A stretch of 64,000 bases of DNA from Gaiellaceae bacterium (GTDB lineage Bacteria; Actinomycetota; Thermoleophilia; Gaiellales; Gaiellaceae): NCBI GenBank assembly GCA_021323315.1, contig JAJTCQ010000003.1, positions 1 to 64,000 of the forward strand, in the 5' to 3' direction. The translations under genes were made by a program, and so were the position numbers. Below the pieces are notes generated by a model. That model worked only from the letters and a program-made list of their open reading frames with translations, ran no database searches and was not told the origin of the DNA. Of the stretch, positions 8,687 to 15,641 are shown piece after piece; the first letter of the stretch is position 1; each line of letters begins with the position of its first letter.

Positions 8687-9685
8687 GTGAAAACCTCACT
8701 GGGGATATGGGCTCTCGGGTCGATGGTCACCCGCTTCGTCCCGGGCGGCTACCAGCCGCAGTGGGCCGGCGAGACGATGCCCGACCGCGTCGGGCGCGCG
8801 GTCGAGGGGCTCGGTGACCTGATCGACGACTACGAGTTCCACTACCCGCAGGAGCTCTCCGAGGAGAACCTCGACGCCGTGCGCGCCGTTCTCGGCGGCC
8901 ACGGGATCTACGCCGTCGCGACGGGAACGCACCTGACGCCCGCCTACGGGAAGGGCGGGCTCTCGTCGCCTCAGGACGACATCCGCGACGCCGCGCTCGC
9001 CGAAGGGCTCCACGCAGCCGACTTCGCGGCCTCGATCGGCGCGCAGATGATCCTCTGGCCGGGGATCGAGGGCTACAACTATCCGTTCCAGACGCCGTAT
9101 CGCGATTCGTGGGCGCGGTTCGTCGACGCAGTCGGCGAGATCGCGGCCCGGTGCCAGGAGCGCGGGATCATGCTGTTCCTCGAGCACAAGAACTCCGAGC
9201 CGGCGATGAAGATCTTCATGCGCAACGTCGGCATGACGCTGCACGTGATCCACACGCTCCGCGCGCGCGGGATCACGAGCGTGAAGGTCAACATGGACTG
9301 GCAGCACCTCCTCATGAACGGGGAGAGCCTCGCCGAGTACGCGGCGCTGCTCGCGGCCGAGGGGCTGCTCGGCCACCAGCATGCGAACTCCGGCTGGGGC
9401 ACGTTCGACGACGACAACATGGTCGGCGCCACGGCCTTCATGGAGACGCTCGAGCTCGCCGTCGAGCTTCGCCGGGCGAGCTACGGCGAGAACGGCGAGC
9501 GCCTCGGGTTCGACCTGTACCCGTACACGGAGGACGCCGTCGAGGCCGTGAAGCGAAGCGTCCTGCAGTGGCGCTTCATCGATTCGGTGGCGGCGAAGAT
9601 CGACGACGCGGCGCTCCGGGAGGCGCAGCAGCGTAAGGACGCCGTGCGCGCGTACGAGCTGGTGTACGCGGCCCTCGGAGCGTGA
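8687..9685 (+). CDS. XylA-fold TIM-barrel sugar isomerase-like protein
   Basis: 332 residues, start GTG 8687, stop overlapping the kinase start (GTGA). It belongs to the xylose isomerase-like TIM barrels. LFLEHKNSEP (Glu166) matches the IEPKPxEP strand of XylA, and VNMDWQH (Asp204, His207) matches its NIEANH metal motif with Glu changed to Asp. GLLGHQHANSGW replaces the LGSIDANTGD strand, so the XylA metal-binding Asp is His here; FDDDN (241-244) may supply acidic ligands. It therefore looks like a diverged ketol-isomerase or epimerase, intermediate between XylA and L-rhamnose isomerase/tagatose-epimerase types. Coupling to a xylulokinase-like gene suggests it makes the kinase substrate. No classical xylA is in the window. 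Confidence 0.8.
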   Translation: MKTSLGIWALGSMVTRFVPGGYQPQWAGETMPDRVGRAVEGLGDLIDDYEFHYPQELSEENLDAVRAVLGGHGIYAVATGTHLTPAYGKGGLSSPQDDIRDAALAEGLHAADFAASIGAQMILWPGIEGYNYPFQTPYRDSWARFVDAVGEIAARCQERGIMLFLEHKNSEPAMKIFMRNVGMTLHVIHTLRARGITSVKVNMDWQHLLMNGESLAEYAALLAAEGLLGHQHANSGWGTFDDDNMVGATAFMETLELAVELRRASYGENGERLGFDLYPYTEDAVEAVKRSVLQWRFIDSVAAKIDDAALREAQQRKDAVRAYELVYAALGA

Positions 9686-11088
9686 CGGCGCTCGTCGGCC
9701 TCGACGTCGGCACGACCGGCGTCAAGGCGATCGCGATCACGCCGGAGGGCGACGTCGTCGCGTCCGCCGAGGAGCACTACGGCCTGTCGTCGCCGCAGCC
9801 CGGCTGGTCGGAGCAGGACCCCGAGGACTGGTGGCGCGCGAGCCGGGCCGCGCTGGCGCAACTCGGCGGCGACGAGAGCGGCATCGGCCTGTCGGGCCAG
9901 ATGCACGGGCTCGTCTGCCTCGACGAGCGAGGCGACGTCCTCCGCCCCGCGATCCTCTGGAACGACCAGCGGACGGCGGCTGAGTGCGCCGAGATAGAGG
10001 ACCGGCTCGGGCTGGAGCGGCTGATCGCGCTCACGGGCAACCGCGCGCTCACGGGCTTCACGGCTCCGAAGCTCCTGTGGCTACGGCGGCACGAGCCCGA
10101 GGTCTATGCACGCATCCGTCGCATCGTGCTGCCCAAGGACTACGTCCGTCTTCGACGCACGGGCGAATGGGCGATCGACGCCGCCGACGCTTCCGGAACG
10201 CTCCTCTTCGACGTCGCCGGTCGGCGCTGGTCCGACGAGGTGCTGGACGCACTCGAGATTCCTGCAGAGTGGCTTCCGCCCGTGAGCGAGTCCACGAACA
10301 TCGCGGGTGCGGGCGATCAGCAGGCTGCCGCGCTCGGCGTCGGGGTCGTCGCGCCGGGCACGGTCTCGGTCGTGCTCGGGACCTCCGGCGTCGTCCTCGC
10401 CGCGCTGCACGAGTACGCGCACGACGACGCGGCGCGCGTGCACGTGTTCTGTCACGCCGCGCCCGGCTTGTGGGAGGCGATGGGGGTCATGCTGAACGCA
10501 GCCGGTGCTCTGCAGTGGTTCCGTGACGCGCTCGCCCCCGGGACGTCCTTCGACGACCTGACGGCCGAGGCGTCCCGCTGGGAAGCGGGCGCGAGCGGCG
10601 TGTTGTTCCTGCCCTACCTCCAGGGCGAGCGGACCCCCCACGCCGACGCCGACGCGACGGCCTCGTTCACCGGCCTCTCGCTCCGGCACGACCGCGGCGC
10701 GCTCGCGCGCGCGGTCCTCGAGGGAGTCGCCTACGGGTTACGAGATTCGCTCGAGCTCCTGCGCGAGCTGGGTGTCGAGCCACACGCAGGAAGAGTGTCC
10801 GGCGGTGGCGCGCACAGCCGCCTCTGGCTCGAGATCGTGGCGTCCGTACTCGGCATGCCGCTCGAGCGCTGCGTCGCCGACGAAGGGTCGGCGTACGGAG
10901 CAGCGCTCCTCGCCGGGGTGGCGAACGGCACGTTCGCCACGGCCGAGGAGGCCGTGGCGGCGTGTGTCCGAGTCCGCGAGACAGTCGAGCCGAACGCTTC
11001 GTGGGCGGCGCGCTACACAGACGGTTACGCTCGCTACCGGGCGTCGTACCCGGCCATCCGAGGAGTGGAGGGGCAGCATGGGGCTTGA
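9682..11088 (+). CDS. xylB: Xylulokinase-like FGGY sugar kinase
   Basis: 468-residue FGGY-family carbohydrate kinase, expected to phosphorylate D-xylulose or a related ketose at O-5 with ATP. Visible features are the N-terminal phosphate-binding GLDVGTTGVKA, the IGLSGQMHGLV and ILWNDQRT stretches typical of XylB (SGQMHG), the catalytic-Asp region GAGDQQAAALG, and the C-terminal SGGGAHSRLW adenosine motif. GTG start overlaps the preceding stop by four bases; its own end overlaps the SDR gene by 11 bases. The SGQMHG motif supports xylulokinase over glycerol or gluconate kinase. Confidence 0.87.
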   Translation: MTALVGLDVGTTGVKAIAITPEGDVVASAEEHYGLSSPQPGWSEQDPEDWWRASRAALAQLGGDESGIGLSGQMHGLVCLDERGDVLRPAILWNDQRTAAECAEIEDRLGLERLIALTGNRALTGFTAPKLLWLRRHEPEVYARIRRIVLPKDYVRLRRTGEWAIDAADASGTLLFDVAGRRWSDEVLDALEIPAEWLPPVSESTNIAGAGDQQAAALGVGVVAPGTVSVVLGTSGVVLAALHEYAHDDAARVHVFCHAAPGLWEAMGVMLNAAGALQWFRDALAPGTSFDDLTAEASRWEAGASGVLFLPYLQGERTPHADADATASFTGLSLRHDRGALARAVLEGVAYGLRDSLELLRELGVEPHAGRVSGGGAHSRLWLEIVASVLGMPLERCVADEGSAYGAALLAGVANGTFATAEEAVAACVRVRETVEPNASWAARYTDGYARYRASYPAIRGVEGQHGA

Positions 11089-11782
11089 AGGCAAGGTCGC
11101 GTTCGTCACCGGCGCGAGTCGTGGGATCGGGGCCGCGGTCGCCCGCGCCCTGTCGTCCGAGGGCGCCTCGGTCGGCCTCGCGTCGCGCAGCGGAGACGAC
11201 CTCGGGCTCGAGAACGCGCTCGGGCTCCTGTGCGACGTGCGCGACCTGGTCCAGGTCGAGAGTGCAGTCGCACGGACGGTCGAGCGGTTCGGGCGTCTCG
11301 ACGTGTGCGTCGCCAATGCCGGTGTCGGCTCGTACCACGCGCTCGTCGACACGCCCGTCGAGCATCTCGAGGAGATGATCGACGTCAACCTGAAGGGGAC
11401 GATCTACGCTGCGCGCGCGTCCATCCCGCATCTGATCGCGAGCGGCGAGGGAGACCTCGTGACCGTGGCGTCGGAGGCGGGTCGCCGCGGGCTGCCGGGC
11501 GAGGCCGTCTACTGCGCCTCGAAGTTCGGCCAGGTCGGCCTCACCCGCGCGCTCGACCACGAGCTGCGTGAGCACGGCGTCCGCTGCACCAACGTCTGCC
11601 CGGGCGGTGTCGCCACCGACTTCGCGCTCGAGGACGGCTACGGCCGCACACCAGACCTGCTCGAGGGAATGATGAGCGCCGAGGACGTGGCCGAGGTCGT
11701 GCTGTTCTGCATCACGCGCCCGCGGGGACACCGGATCCTCGAGGCGGCGCTGCGGCCGATGACGGAGCCGTCATGGGGATGA
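11078..11782 (+). CDS. Short-chain dehydrogenase/reductase
   Basis: 234-residue classical SDR. The NAD(P) motif TGASRGIG lies near residues 11-18, followed by the NAG strand (CVANAGVG), the catalytic Ser in VTVASEAG, and YCASK with Tyr and Lys. The missing C-terminal extension is normal for the family. Start ATG 11078 is preceded by GGAGGGGCAGC, a good ribosome binding site inside the end of the kinase gene. It is followed by a second Gfo-family gene with a 10-base overlap. It probably oxidises a sugar or polyol in the same pathway; substrate unknown. Confidence 0.87.
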   Translation: MGLEGKVAFVTGASRGIGAAVARALSSEGASVGLASRSGDDLGLENALGLLCDVRDLVQVESAVARTVERFGRLDVCVANAGVGSYHALVDTPVEHLEEMIDVNLKGTIYAARASIPHLIASGEGDLVTVASEAGRRGLPGEAVYCASKFGQVGLTRALDHELREHGVRCTNVCPGGVATDFALEDGYGRTPDLLEGMMSAEDVAEVVLFCITRPRGHRILEAALRPMTEPSWG

Positions 11783-12741
11783 GGCTCGGCATCGTCTCGA
11801 CCGCGGACATCAACCGGAAGGTGATCCCGGGCGCGCACGCCTCGGAGAAGGTCGACCTGATCGCGGTGGCGAGCCGCGAGCAGGCGCGCGCGGAGGAATA
11901 CGCCAGGACGTGGGACATCGAACGAGCCTACGGCTCGTACGAGGCGCTGCTCGAGGACCCGGGCGTCGACGCCGTGTACATCTCGCTCCCGAACACGATG
12001 CACCGCGAGTGGTCGATCAAGTCGGTCGAGGCGGGCAAGCACGTGATCTGCGAGAAGCCGTTCAGCAAGCGGCCCGAGGACGTCGAAGCGGCCTTCGACG
12101 CAGCCGAGGGGGCGGGACGGCTCCTGACGGAAGCGTTCATGTACCGCCACAACCCGCAGACGACGAAGCTCGAGGAGCTCGTCCGCGGCGGCGCCATCGG
12201 CGAGCTGCGCGTCGTGCGCTCCGCGTTCAGCTACTCGCTCTACGACACCGAGAACATCCGTCTACGCACGGACGTCGACGGCGGCAGCCTCATGGACGTC
12301 GGCTGCTACTGCGTCAGCGGGTCGCGTCTGCTCGCGGGAGAGCCCGAGTCGGTGCACGGCCAGGCGTACATCGGACCGTCCGGGACCGACTGGGTGTTCA
12401 CGGGTGCGATGCGCTTTCCCGGCGACGTGCACGCGCTGTTCGATTGCGGCACGTGCCTGCCGGAGCGCGACGAGCTCGAGGTGATCGGCACCGAGGGCTC
12501 GCTCTTCCTCGACGACCCGTGGCACTCCACGGAGCCGGTGATCGAGCTCCGGCGCGACGGCGAGGTCGAGCGGATCGAGCTCGAGCCTGCCGACTCGTAC
12601 CGGCTCGAGCTCGAGAACCTGGCCGACGCGATCGCGGGCGACGCGCCACTCCGCCTCGGGCGCGAGGACGCGCTCGGGCAGGCGCGTACGATCGACGCGC
12701 TGTTCCGCTCCGCCGAGAGCGGAGAATTGACTCCCGTGTGA
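11773..12741 (+). CDS. Gfo/Idh/MocA family oxidoreductase (D-xylose 1-dehydrogenase-like)
   Basis: 322 residues. It has an N-terminal Rossmann motif (RLGIVSTADINRKVIPGA), the Glu-Lys-Pro signature AGKHVICEKPFSKR, and the second-domain sequence GGSLMDVGCYCVSGSRLLAG, a form common in glucose-fructose oxidoreductase and NADP-dependent xylose dehydrogenase relatives. Last gene of the + strand operon isomerase-kinase-SDR-oxidoreductase. The presence of both kinase and dehydrogenase suggests more than one route for the imported sugar. Substrate is inferred from context only. Confidence 0.85.
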   Translation: MGMRLGIVSTADINRKVIPGAHASEKVDLIAVASREQARAEEYARTWDIERAYGSYEALLEDPGVDAVYISLPNTMHREWSIKSVEAGKHVICEKPFSKRPEDVEAAFDAAEGAGRLLTEAFMYRHNPQTTKLEELVRGGAIGELRVVRSAFSYSLYDTENIRLRTDVDGGSLMDVGCYCVSGSRLLAGEPESVHGQAYIGPSGTDWVFTGAMRFPGDVHALFDCGTCLPERDELEVIGTEGSLFLDDPWHSTEPVIELRRDGEVERIELEPADSYRLELENLADAIAGDAPLRLGREDALGQARTIDALFRSAESGELTPV

Positions 12742-12760
12742 CACGGTGCGCTAGAACGCC

Positions 12761-12801
12761 ACGGCCGCCTCGGCATCCATGCGGGTATGCGACGCGGCCG
12801 T
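12761..12801. terminator. Hairpin in convergent gap
   Basis: Arms acggccgc (12761-12768) and gcggccgt (12794-12801) are perfectly complementary and enclose a 25-base loop that can itself pair through gcat/atgc. It lies between the convergent ends of the oxidoreductase and cupredoxin genes, so it may serve as a bidirectional terminator. Confidence 0.4.
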
Positions 12802-12825
12802 CACGGCGCCGCGTCGGACACCGGT

Positions 12826-13239
12826 CTAGCCCGAGACCTCGAAGCTCCCGCTCATCGACCCGGCATGCGGGTCGCAGACGAAGGAGTACGCGCCCTCGTC
12901 CAGGGTGAGCTCCCACGTGTCCGTCCCGGTTCCGCCGATGTCGGTCGACTCGTCGACGCTCCCGCCCGAGAGGTGGAAGTTGTGGATGTCGGACTGGTCG
13001 TCGACCTCGACGGTGTATGTGCCGGCGGCGAGCGTCTCGACGTCGGCGCCGTCCGCGCTCGTGAAGCTGATCTCGAAGCCGGGGCCGACGCTCGCGCTGA
13101 GCGTGCTCCCGACCGCAGCCGTCGTGGCGGTCGTGGTCTCGGAGGTCCCGGCCGCGTCCTCGTCGTCTCTGCCGCAGCCGGCGAGCGCCAGCGCGACGAC
13201 CGCGAGTCCGACGACGAAGCCGATCCACATCCGCCTCAT
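12826..13239 (-). CDS. Cupredoxin (plastocyanin-like) lipoprotein
   Basis: 137 residues with an N-terminal signal ending in the lipobox LALAGC (Cys22), so it is expected to be lipid-anchored outside the membrane. A Thr/Ala linker follows, then a cupredoxin domain with all four copper ligands recognisable: His in HNFHL, then Cys, His and Met in FVCDPHAGSM. It likely shuttles electrons through a type-1 copper site. RBS AAGGAGGAT precedes the ATG at 13239. Its redox partner is not obvious here; convergent with the sugar operon. Confidence 0.85.
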   Translation of the reverse strand: MRRMWIGFVVGLAVVALALAGCGRDDEDAAGTSETTTATTAAVGSTLSASVGPGFEISFTSADGADVETLAAGTYTVEVDDQSDIHNFHLSGGSVDESTDIGGTGTDTWELTLDEGAYSFVCDPHAGSMSGSFEVSG

Positions 13240-13362
13240 GGGATCCTCCTTGGCCGCTTGCTCCCGACGATACGACGGCTGCGCACGATCGGTTCGGCTG
13301 CGTCATACCGCATGACCGGAACTGGCTGACACGCGAGGCCGGGTCGCGCCAGATCCCCAGAG

Positions 13363-13381
13363 GCGGCTGCTCCGCAGCCGC
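13363..13381. terminator. GC hairpin, second copy with covarying pair
   Basis: Arms gcggctgc (13363-13370) and gcagccgc (13374-13381), loop tcc. It matches the hairpin at 7518-7536 with one pair changed from C-G to T-A on both arms, and both are followed by gtc. It lies upstream of the gene at 13418 and well downstream of nothing on the - strand, so the role is unclear. Confidence 0.4.
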
Positions 13382-13404
13382 GTCGCGGCGTTCCCATGAG
13401 CCTC

Positions 13405-13410
13405 TAGAGT
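13405..13410 (+). promoter_or_regulatory. -10 element TAGAGT, leaderless
   Basis: TAGAGT followed by seven bases and the GTG at 13418. The GTG at 13409 overlaps this hexamer, which argues for 13418 as the true start of the following gene. Confidence 0.4.
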
Positions 13411-13417
13411 GCCCGCC

Positions 13418-14047
13418 GTGGACGTGCTCGAGATCGCTCCCGGCCTCTGGCGCTGGTCCTCGTTCCACGAGGAGTGGAAGGAGGACGTCGGCTCCACGTT
13501 CGTCGGGACGGAAGACGGCGTCGTGCTCGTCGACCCGCTCGTCCCCGGCGAGGACACGGCCCGCTTCTGGAAGGCTCTCGACCGCGACGTGAAGCGCGCG
13601 AAAGGCCGCATGCACGTCCTCGTCACCGTGTTCTGGCACACGCGCAGCGCCAAGGAGCTGCGCGAGCGCTACGACGCGCGCATCTGGGCACCCAAGGGCG
13701 GAAAGGCCGCGATCGCCCGCCGCGCCGGCGTGGTCACGGATCCGTTCGCGATCGGCGACGAGCTGCCGGGTGGGATCGAGGCTTGCCGGACGGCGCGGGC
13801 CGCAGAGGTCGTGTACTGGATCCCGGACCACTCCGCGCTCGTGCCCGGCGATGTGCTGATCGCGGACGGGAAGGGCGGCGCGAAGCTGTGCCCGCCGTCC
13901 TGGCTCCCAGAGAAGACGACGCACCGCGACCTCGCGGCGTCACTCCGCCCGCTGCTCGACCTGCCGGTGCGCCGCATCTTGCTCTCGCACGGCAAGCCGG
14001 TGGTGACGGGCGGTGGTCGAGCGCTCGCGCGCGCGCTCGAGGTCTGA
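13418..14047 (+). CDS. Metallo-beta-lactamase-fold-like protein lacking the metal motif
   Basis: About 209 residues. The order of strands (LEIAPGLWRW, TFVGTEDGVVLVDPLVP, HVLVTVFWHTRSAKEL, VYWIPDHSALVPGDVLI, RRILLSHGKPV) follows the metallo-beta-lactamase fold. However, the canonical HxHxDH after the VLVT strand is replaced by FWHTRS, so a di-metal site is unlikely to be intact; His in IPDHSA and SHGKPV remain. It is probably a hydrolase relative with altered or no catalysis. Start taken at GTG 13418 because of the -10 box; GTG 13409 is possible. It is followed after three bases by the lemA-like gene. Confidence 0.65.
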   Translation: MDVLEIAPGLWRWSSFHEEWKEDVGSTFVGTEDGVVLVDPLVPGEDTARFWKALDRDVKRAKGRMHVLVTVFWHTRSAKELRERYDARIWAPKGGKAAIARRAGVVTDPFAIGDELPGGIEACRTARAAEVVYWIPDHSALVPGDVLIADGKGGAKLCPPSWLPEKTTHRDLAASLRPLLDLPVRRILLSHGKPVVTGGGRALARALEV

Positions 14048-14050
14048 CCG

Positions 14051-14611
14051 ATGCTCTGGCTCTGGGTGCTGCTGGGCGTGCTCGCGGTCCTGGTCGTCCT
14101 CGTGGCGGTCGGATACAACCGTCTCGTCCGCCTGCGCAACGAGGCGAACACGGGCTGGGCCAACATCGACGTCCAGCTCCAGCGGCGTACGGACCTGATC
14201 CCGAACCTCGTCGAGGCAGTCCGCGGCTACGCGGCTCACGAGCGGGCCGTGTTCGATGAGGTCACGAGGGCGCGCGCGGCACTCCGGCAAGCGTCGACGC
14301 CGAGCGCGGCGGGTGATGCGAACGACGTCCTCACCGCTGCACTCGGCCGCCTCTTTGCCGTCGCCGAGGCCTACCCGGAGCTCGAGGCGTCCGAGAACTT
14401 CCTCCGGCTGCAGGAGGATCTCACCGACACGGAGGACAAGATCAGCGCGGCGCGGCGCTACTACAACTCGACGGTGATGCACTACAACACCGCCGTCCAG
14501 AGCATCCCGTGGGTGCTGGTCGCGAAGCCGCTCGGCTTCCGCGCGAAGGAGTTCTTCTCGGCGACGGGCGACACCGCCGTGCCACAGGTCTCGCTCGCGC
14601 CGTCATCGTGA
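14051..14611 (+). CDS. lemA: LemA family membrane protein
   Basis: 186 residues with one N-terminal transmembrane helix (MLWLWVLLGVLAVLVVLVAVGY) followed by the LemA helical domain: YNRLVRLRNEANTGWANIDVQ, QRRTDLIPNLVEAVRGY, and RRYYNSTVMHYNTAVQSIP near the end. The soluble part is predicted outside the cytoplasm. Its function is poorly understood in the family, but lemA often precedes an M48 protease, as here where the stop overlaps the protease start (GTGA). ATG start three bases after the preceding stop. Confidence 0.9.
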   Translation: MLWLWVLLGVLAVLVVLVAVGYNRLVRLRNEANTGWANIDVQLQRRTDLIPNLVEAVRGYAAHERAVFDEVTRARAALRQASTPSAAGDANDVLTAALGRLFAVAEAYPELEASENFLRLQEDLTDTEDKISAARRYYNSTVMHYNTAVQSIPWVLVAKPLGFRAKEFFSATGDTAVPQVSLAPSS

Positions 14612-15567
14612 CGCTGCAGCAGCAGATCCGCGCGAACCGGTTTCGCAGCACGATCGTGATCCTCGGGTTCGTGCTCCTCCTGGTGCTTCTCGCCGGGCTG
14701 ATCGGGCTCGTCCTCGATCTGTCGCTCGCGCTCGTGGCGCTGGGTATCGCGGCCATCTACGGGGTCGTCGGGGTCGTGAACTCTCGGCGATTGGTTGCGG
14801 GAATCACGCAGGCCCAGCCGGTCCCGCCCGACGAGCTGCGCGCCCTGCGTCGTCTCGTCGAGAACGTGTCGATCGGCGCGGGCCTTCCCGTGACACCGGA
14901 GCTTCGCGTCGTCGACGACGTGGCGCCGAACGCCTTCGCCGCGGGGCTCCGGCCGAAGTCGAGCTACCTGGGCGTGACGACGGGTCTCCTGCACACGATG
15001 CCCAAGCGCGAGCTGGAGGCAGTGCTCGCTCACGAGGTCTCCCACATCCGGAACCGAGACACCTATCTCATGACGATGGCAACGGTCTTCGCGGGCGTGA
15101 TCGCGCTCATCGGCGACATCGGCTTCCGGTCGATCGCCTACGGCGGACGTCGCAGAGGAGGAGGAGGCGCGCTCGTCGCGCTTCTGGCGATCGTCGGTCT
15201 CGTCCTGGCGCCGTACGCGGCTCTGCTCTTGAGGATGAGCCTCTCGCGCCGGCGCGAGTTCCTGGCGGACGCGGGCGCCGCGGAGATCCTGAGCGATCCC
15301 GAGGCCATGGCGCTCGCGCTCCGACGGCTCGAGCTCGACCCTACGACGGTGCGCTACTCGAATGCCTCGACGGCGCACCTGTGGGTCGAGAGCCCCACCG
15401 AGCGCGTCGATTCGCTGAAGACCGGCGTCATCGAGTTCTCCAGCCTCTTCAACACGCATCCGCCGATGCGCGCGCGAATCGCCGCGCTCGAGGAGGCCGG
15501 GGGCTTCCGGCTCCCCGAGCGCCTCGCGCCGGATGCGCCGTTCGCGGTCGAGCTCGGCCTCGCGTAG
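14608..15567 (+). CDS. M48 family membrane zinc metalloprotease (HtpX-like)
   Basis: 319 residues. Two N-terminal transmembrane helices precede the cytoplasmic-face gluzincin site HEVSH (in VLAHEVSHIRNRDT), and the third ligand Glu lies in RRREFLADAGAAE. Further hydrophobic segments lie between. HtpX-type enzymes cleave misfolded membrane proteins in envelope stress. Start is the GTG at 14608, giving a four-base overlap with lemA; an earlier in-frame start would run through lemA and lacks support. Ends with a conserved THPPMRARIAALE substrate-side motif (HPP). Confidence 0.88.
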   Translation: MTLQQQIRANRFRSTIVILGFVLLLVLLAGLIGLVLDLSLALVALGIAAIYGVVGVVNSRRLVAGITQAQPVPPDELRALRRLVENVSIGAGLPVTPELRVVDDVAPNAFAAGLRPKSSYLGVTTGLLHTMPKRELEAVLAHEVSHIRNRDTYLMTMATVFAGVIALIGDIGFRSIAYGGRRRGGGGALVALLAIVGLVLAPYAALLLRMSLSRRREFLADAGAAEILSDPEAMALALRRLELDPTTVRYSNASTAHLWVESPTERVDSLKTGVIEFSSLFNTHPPMRARIAALEEAGGFRLPERLAPDAPFAVELGLA

Positions 15568-15641
15568 CTCGCGGCCGTTTTCGACACAATCACGAGATTC
15601 GCATTCAACTAACGCCGATTCGGGTCGATAATCCATAAGCC

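Noticed and set aside
12398-13924. A 508-codon minus-strand open frame
   Set aside because: Antisense to the oxidoreductase and the MBL-like gene, and out of frame with the cupredoxin, which has clear motifs.
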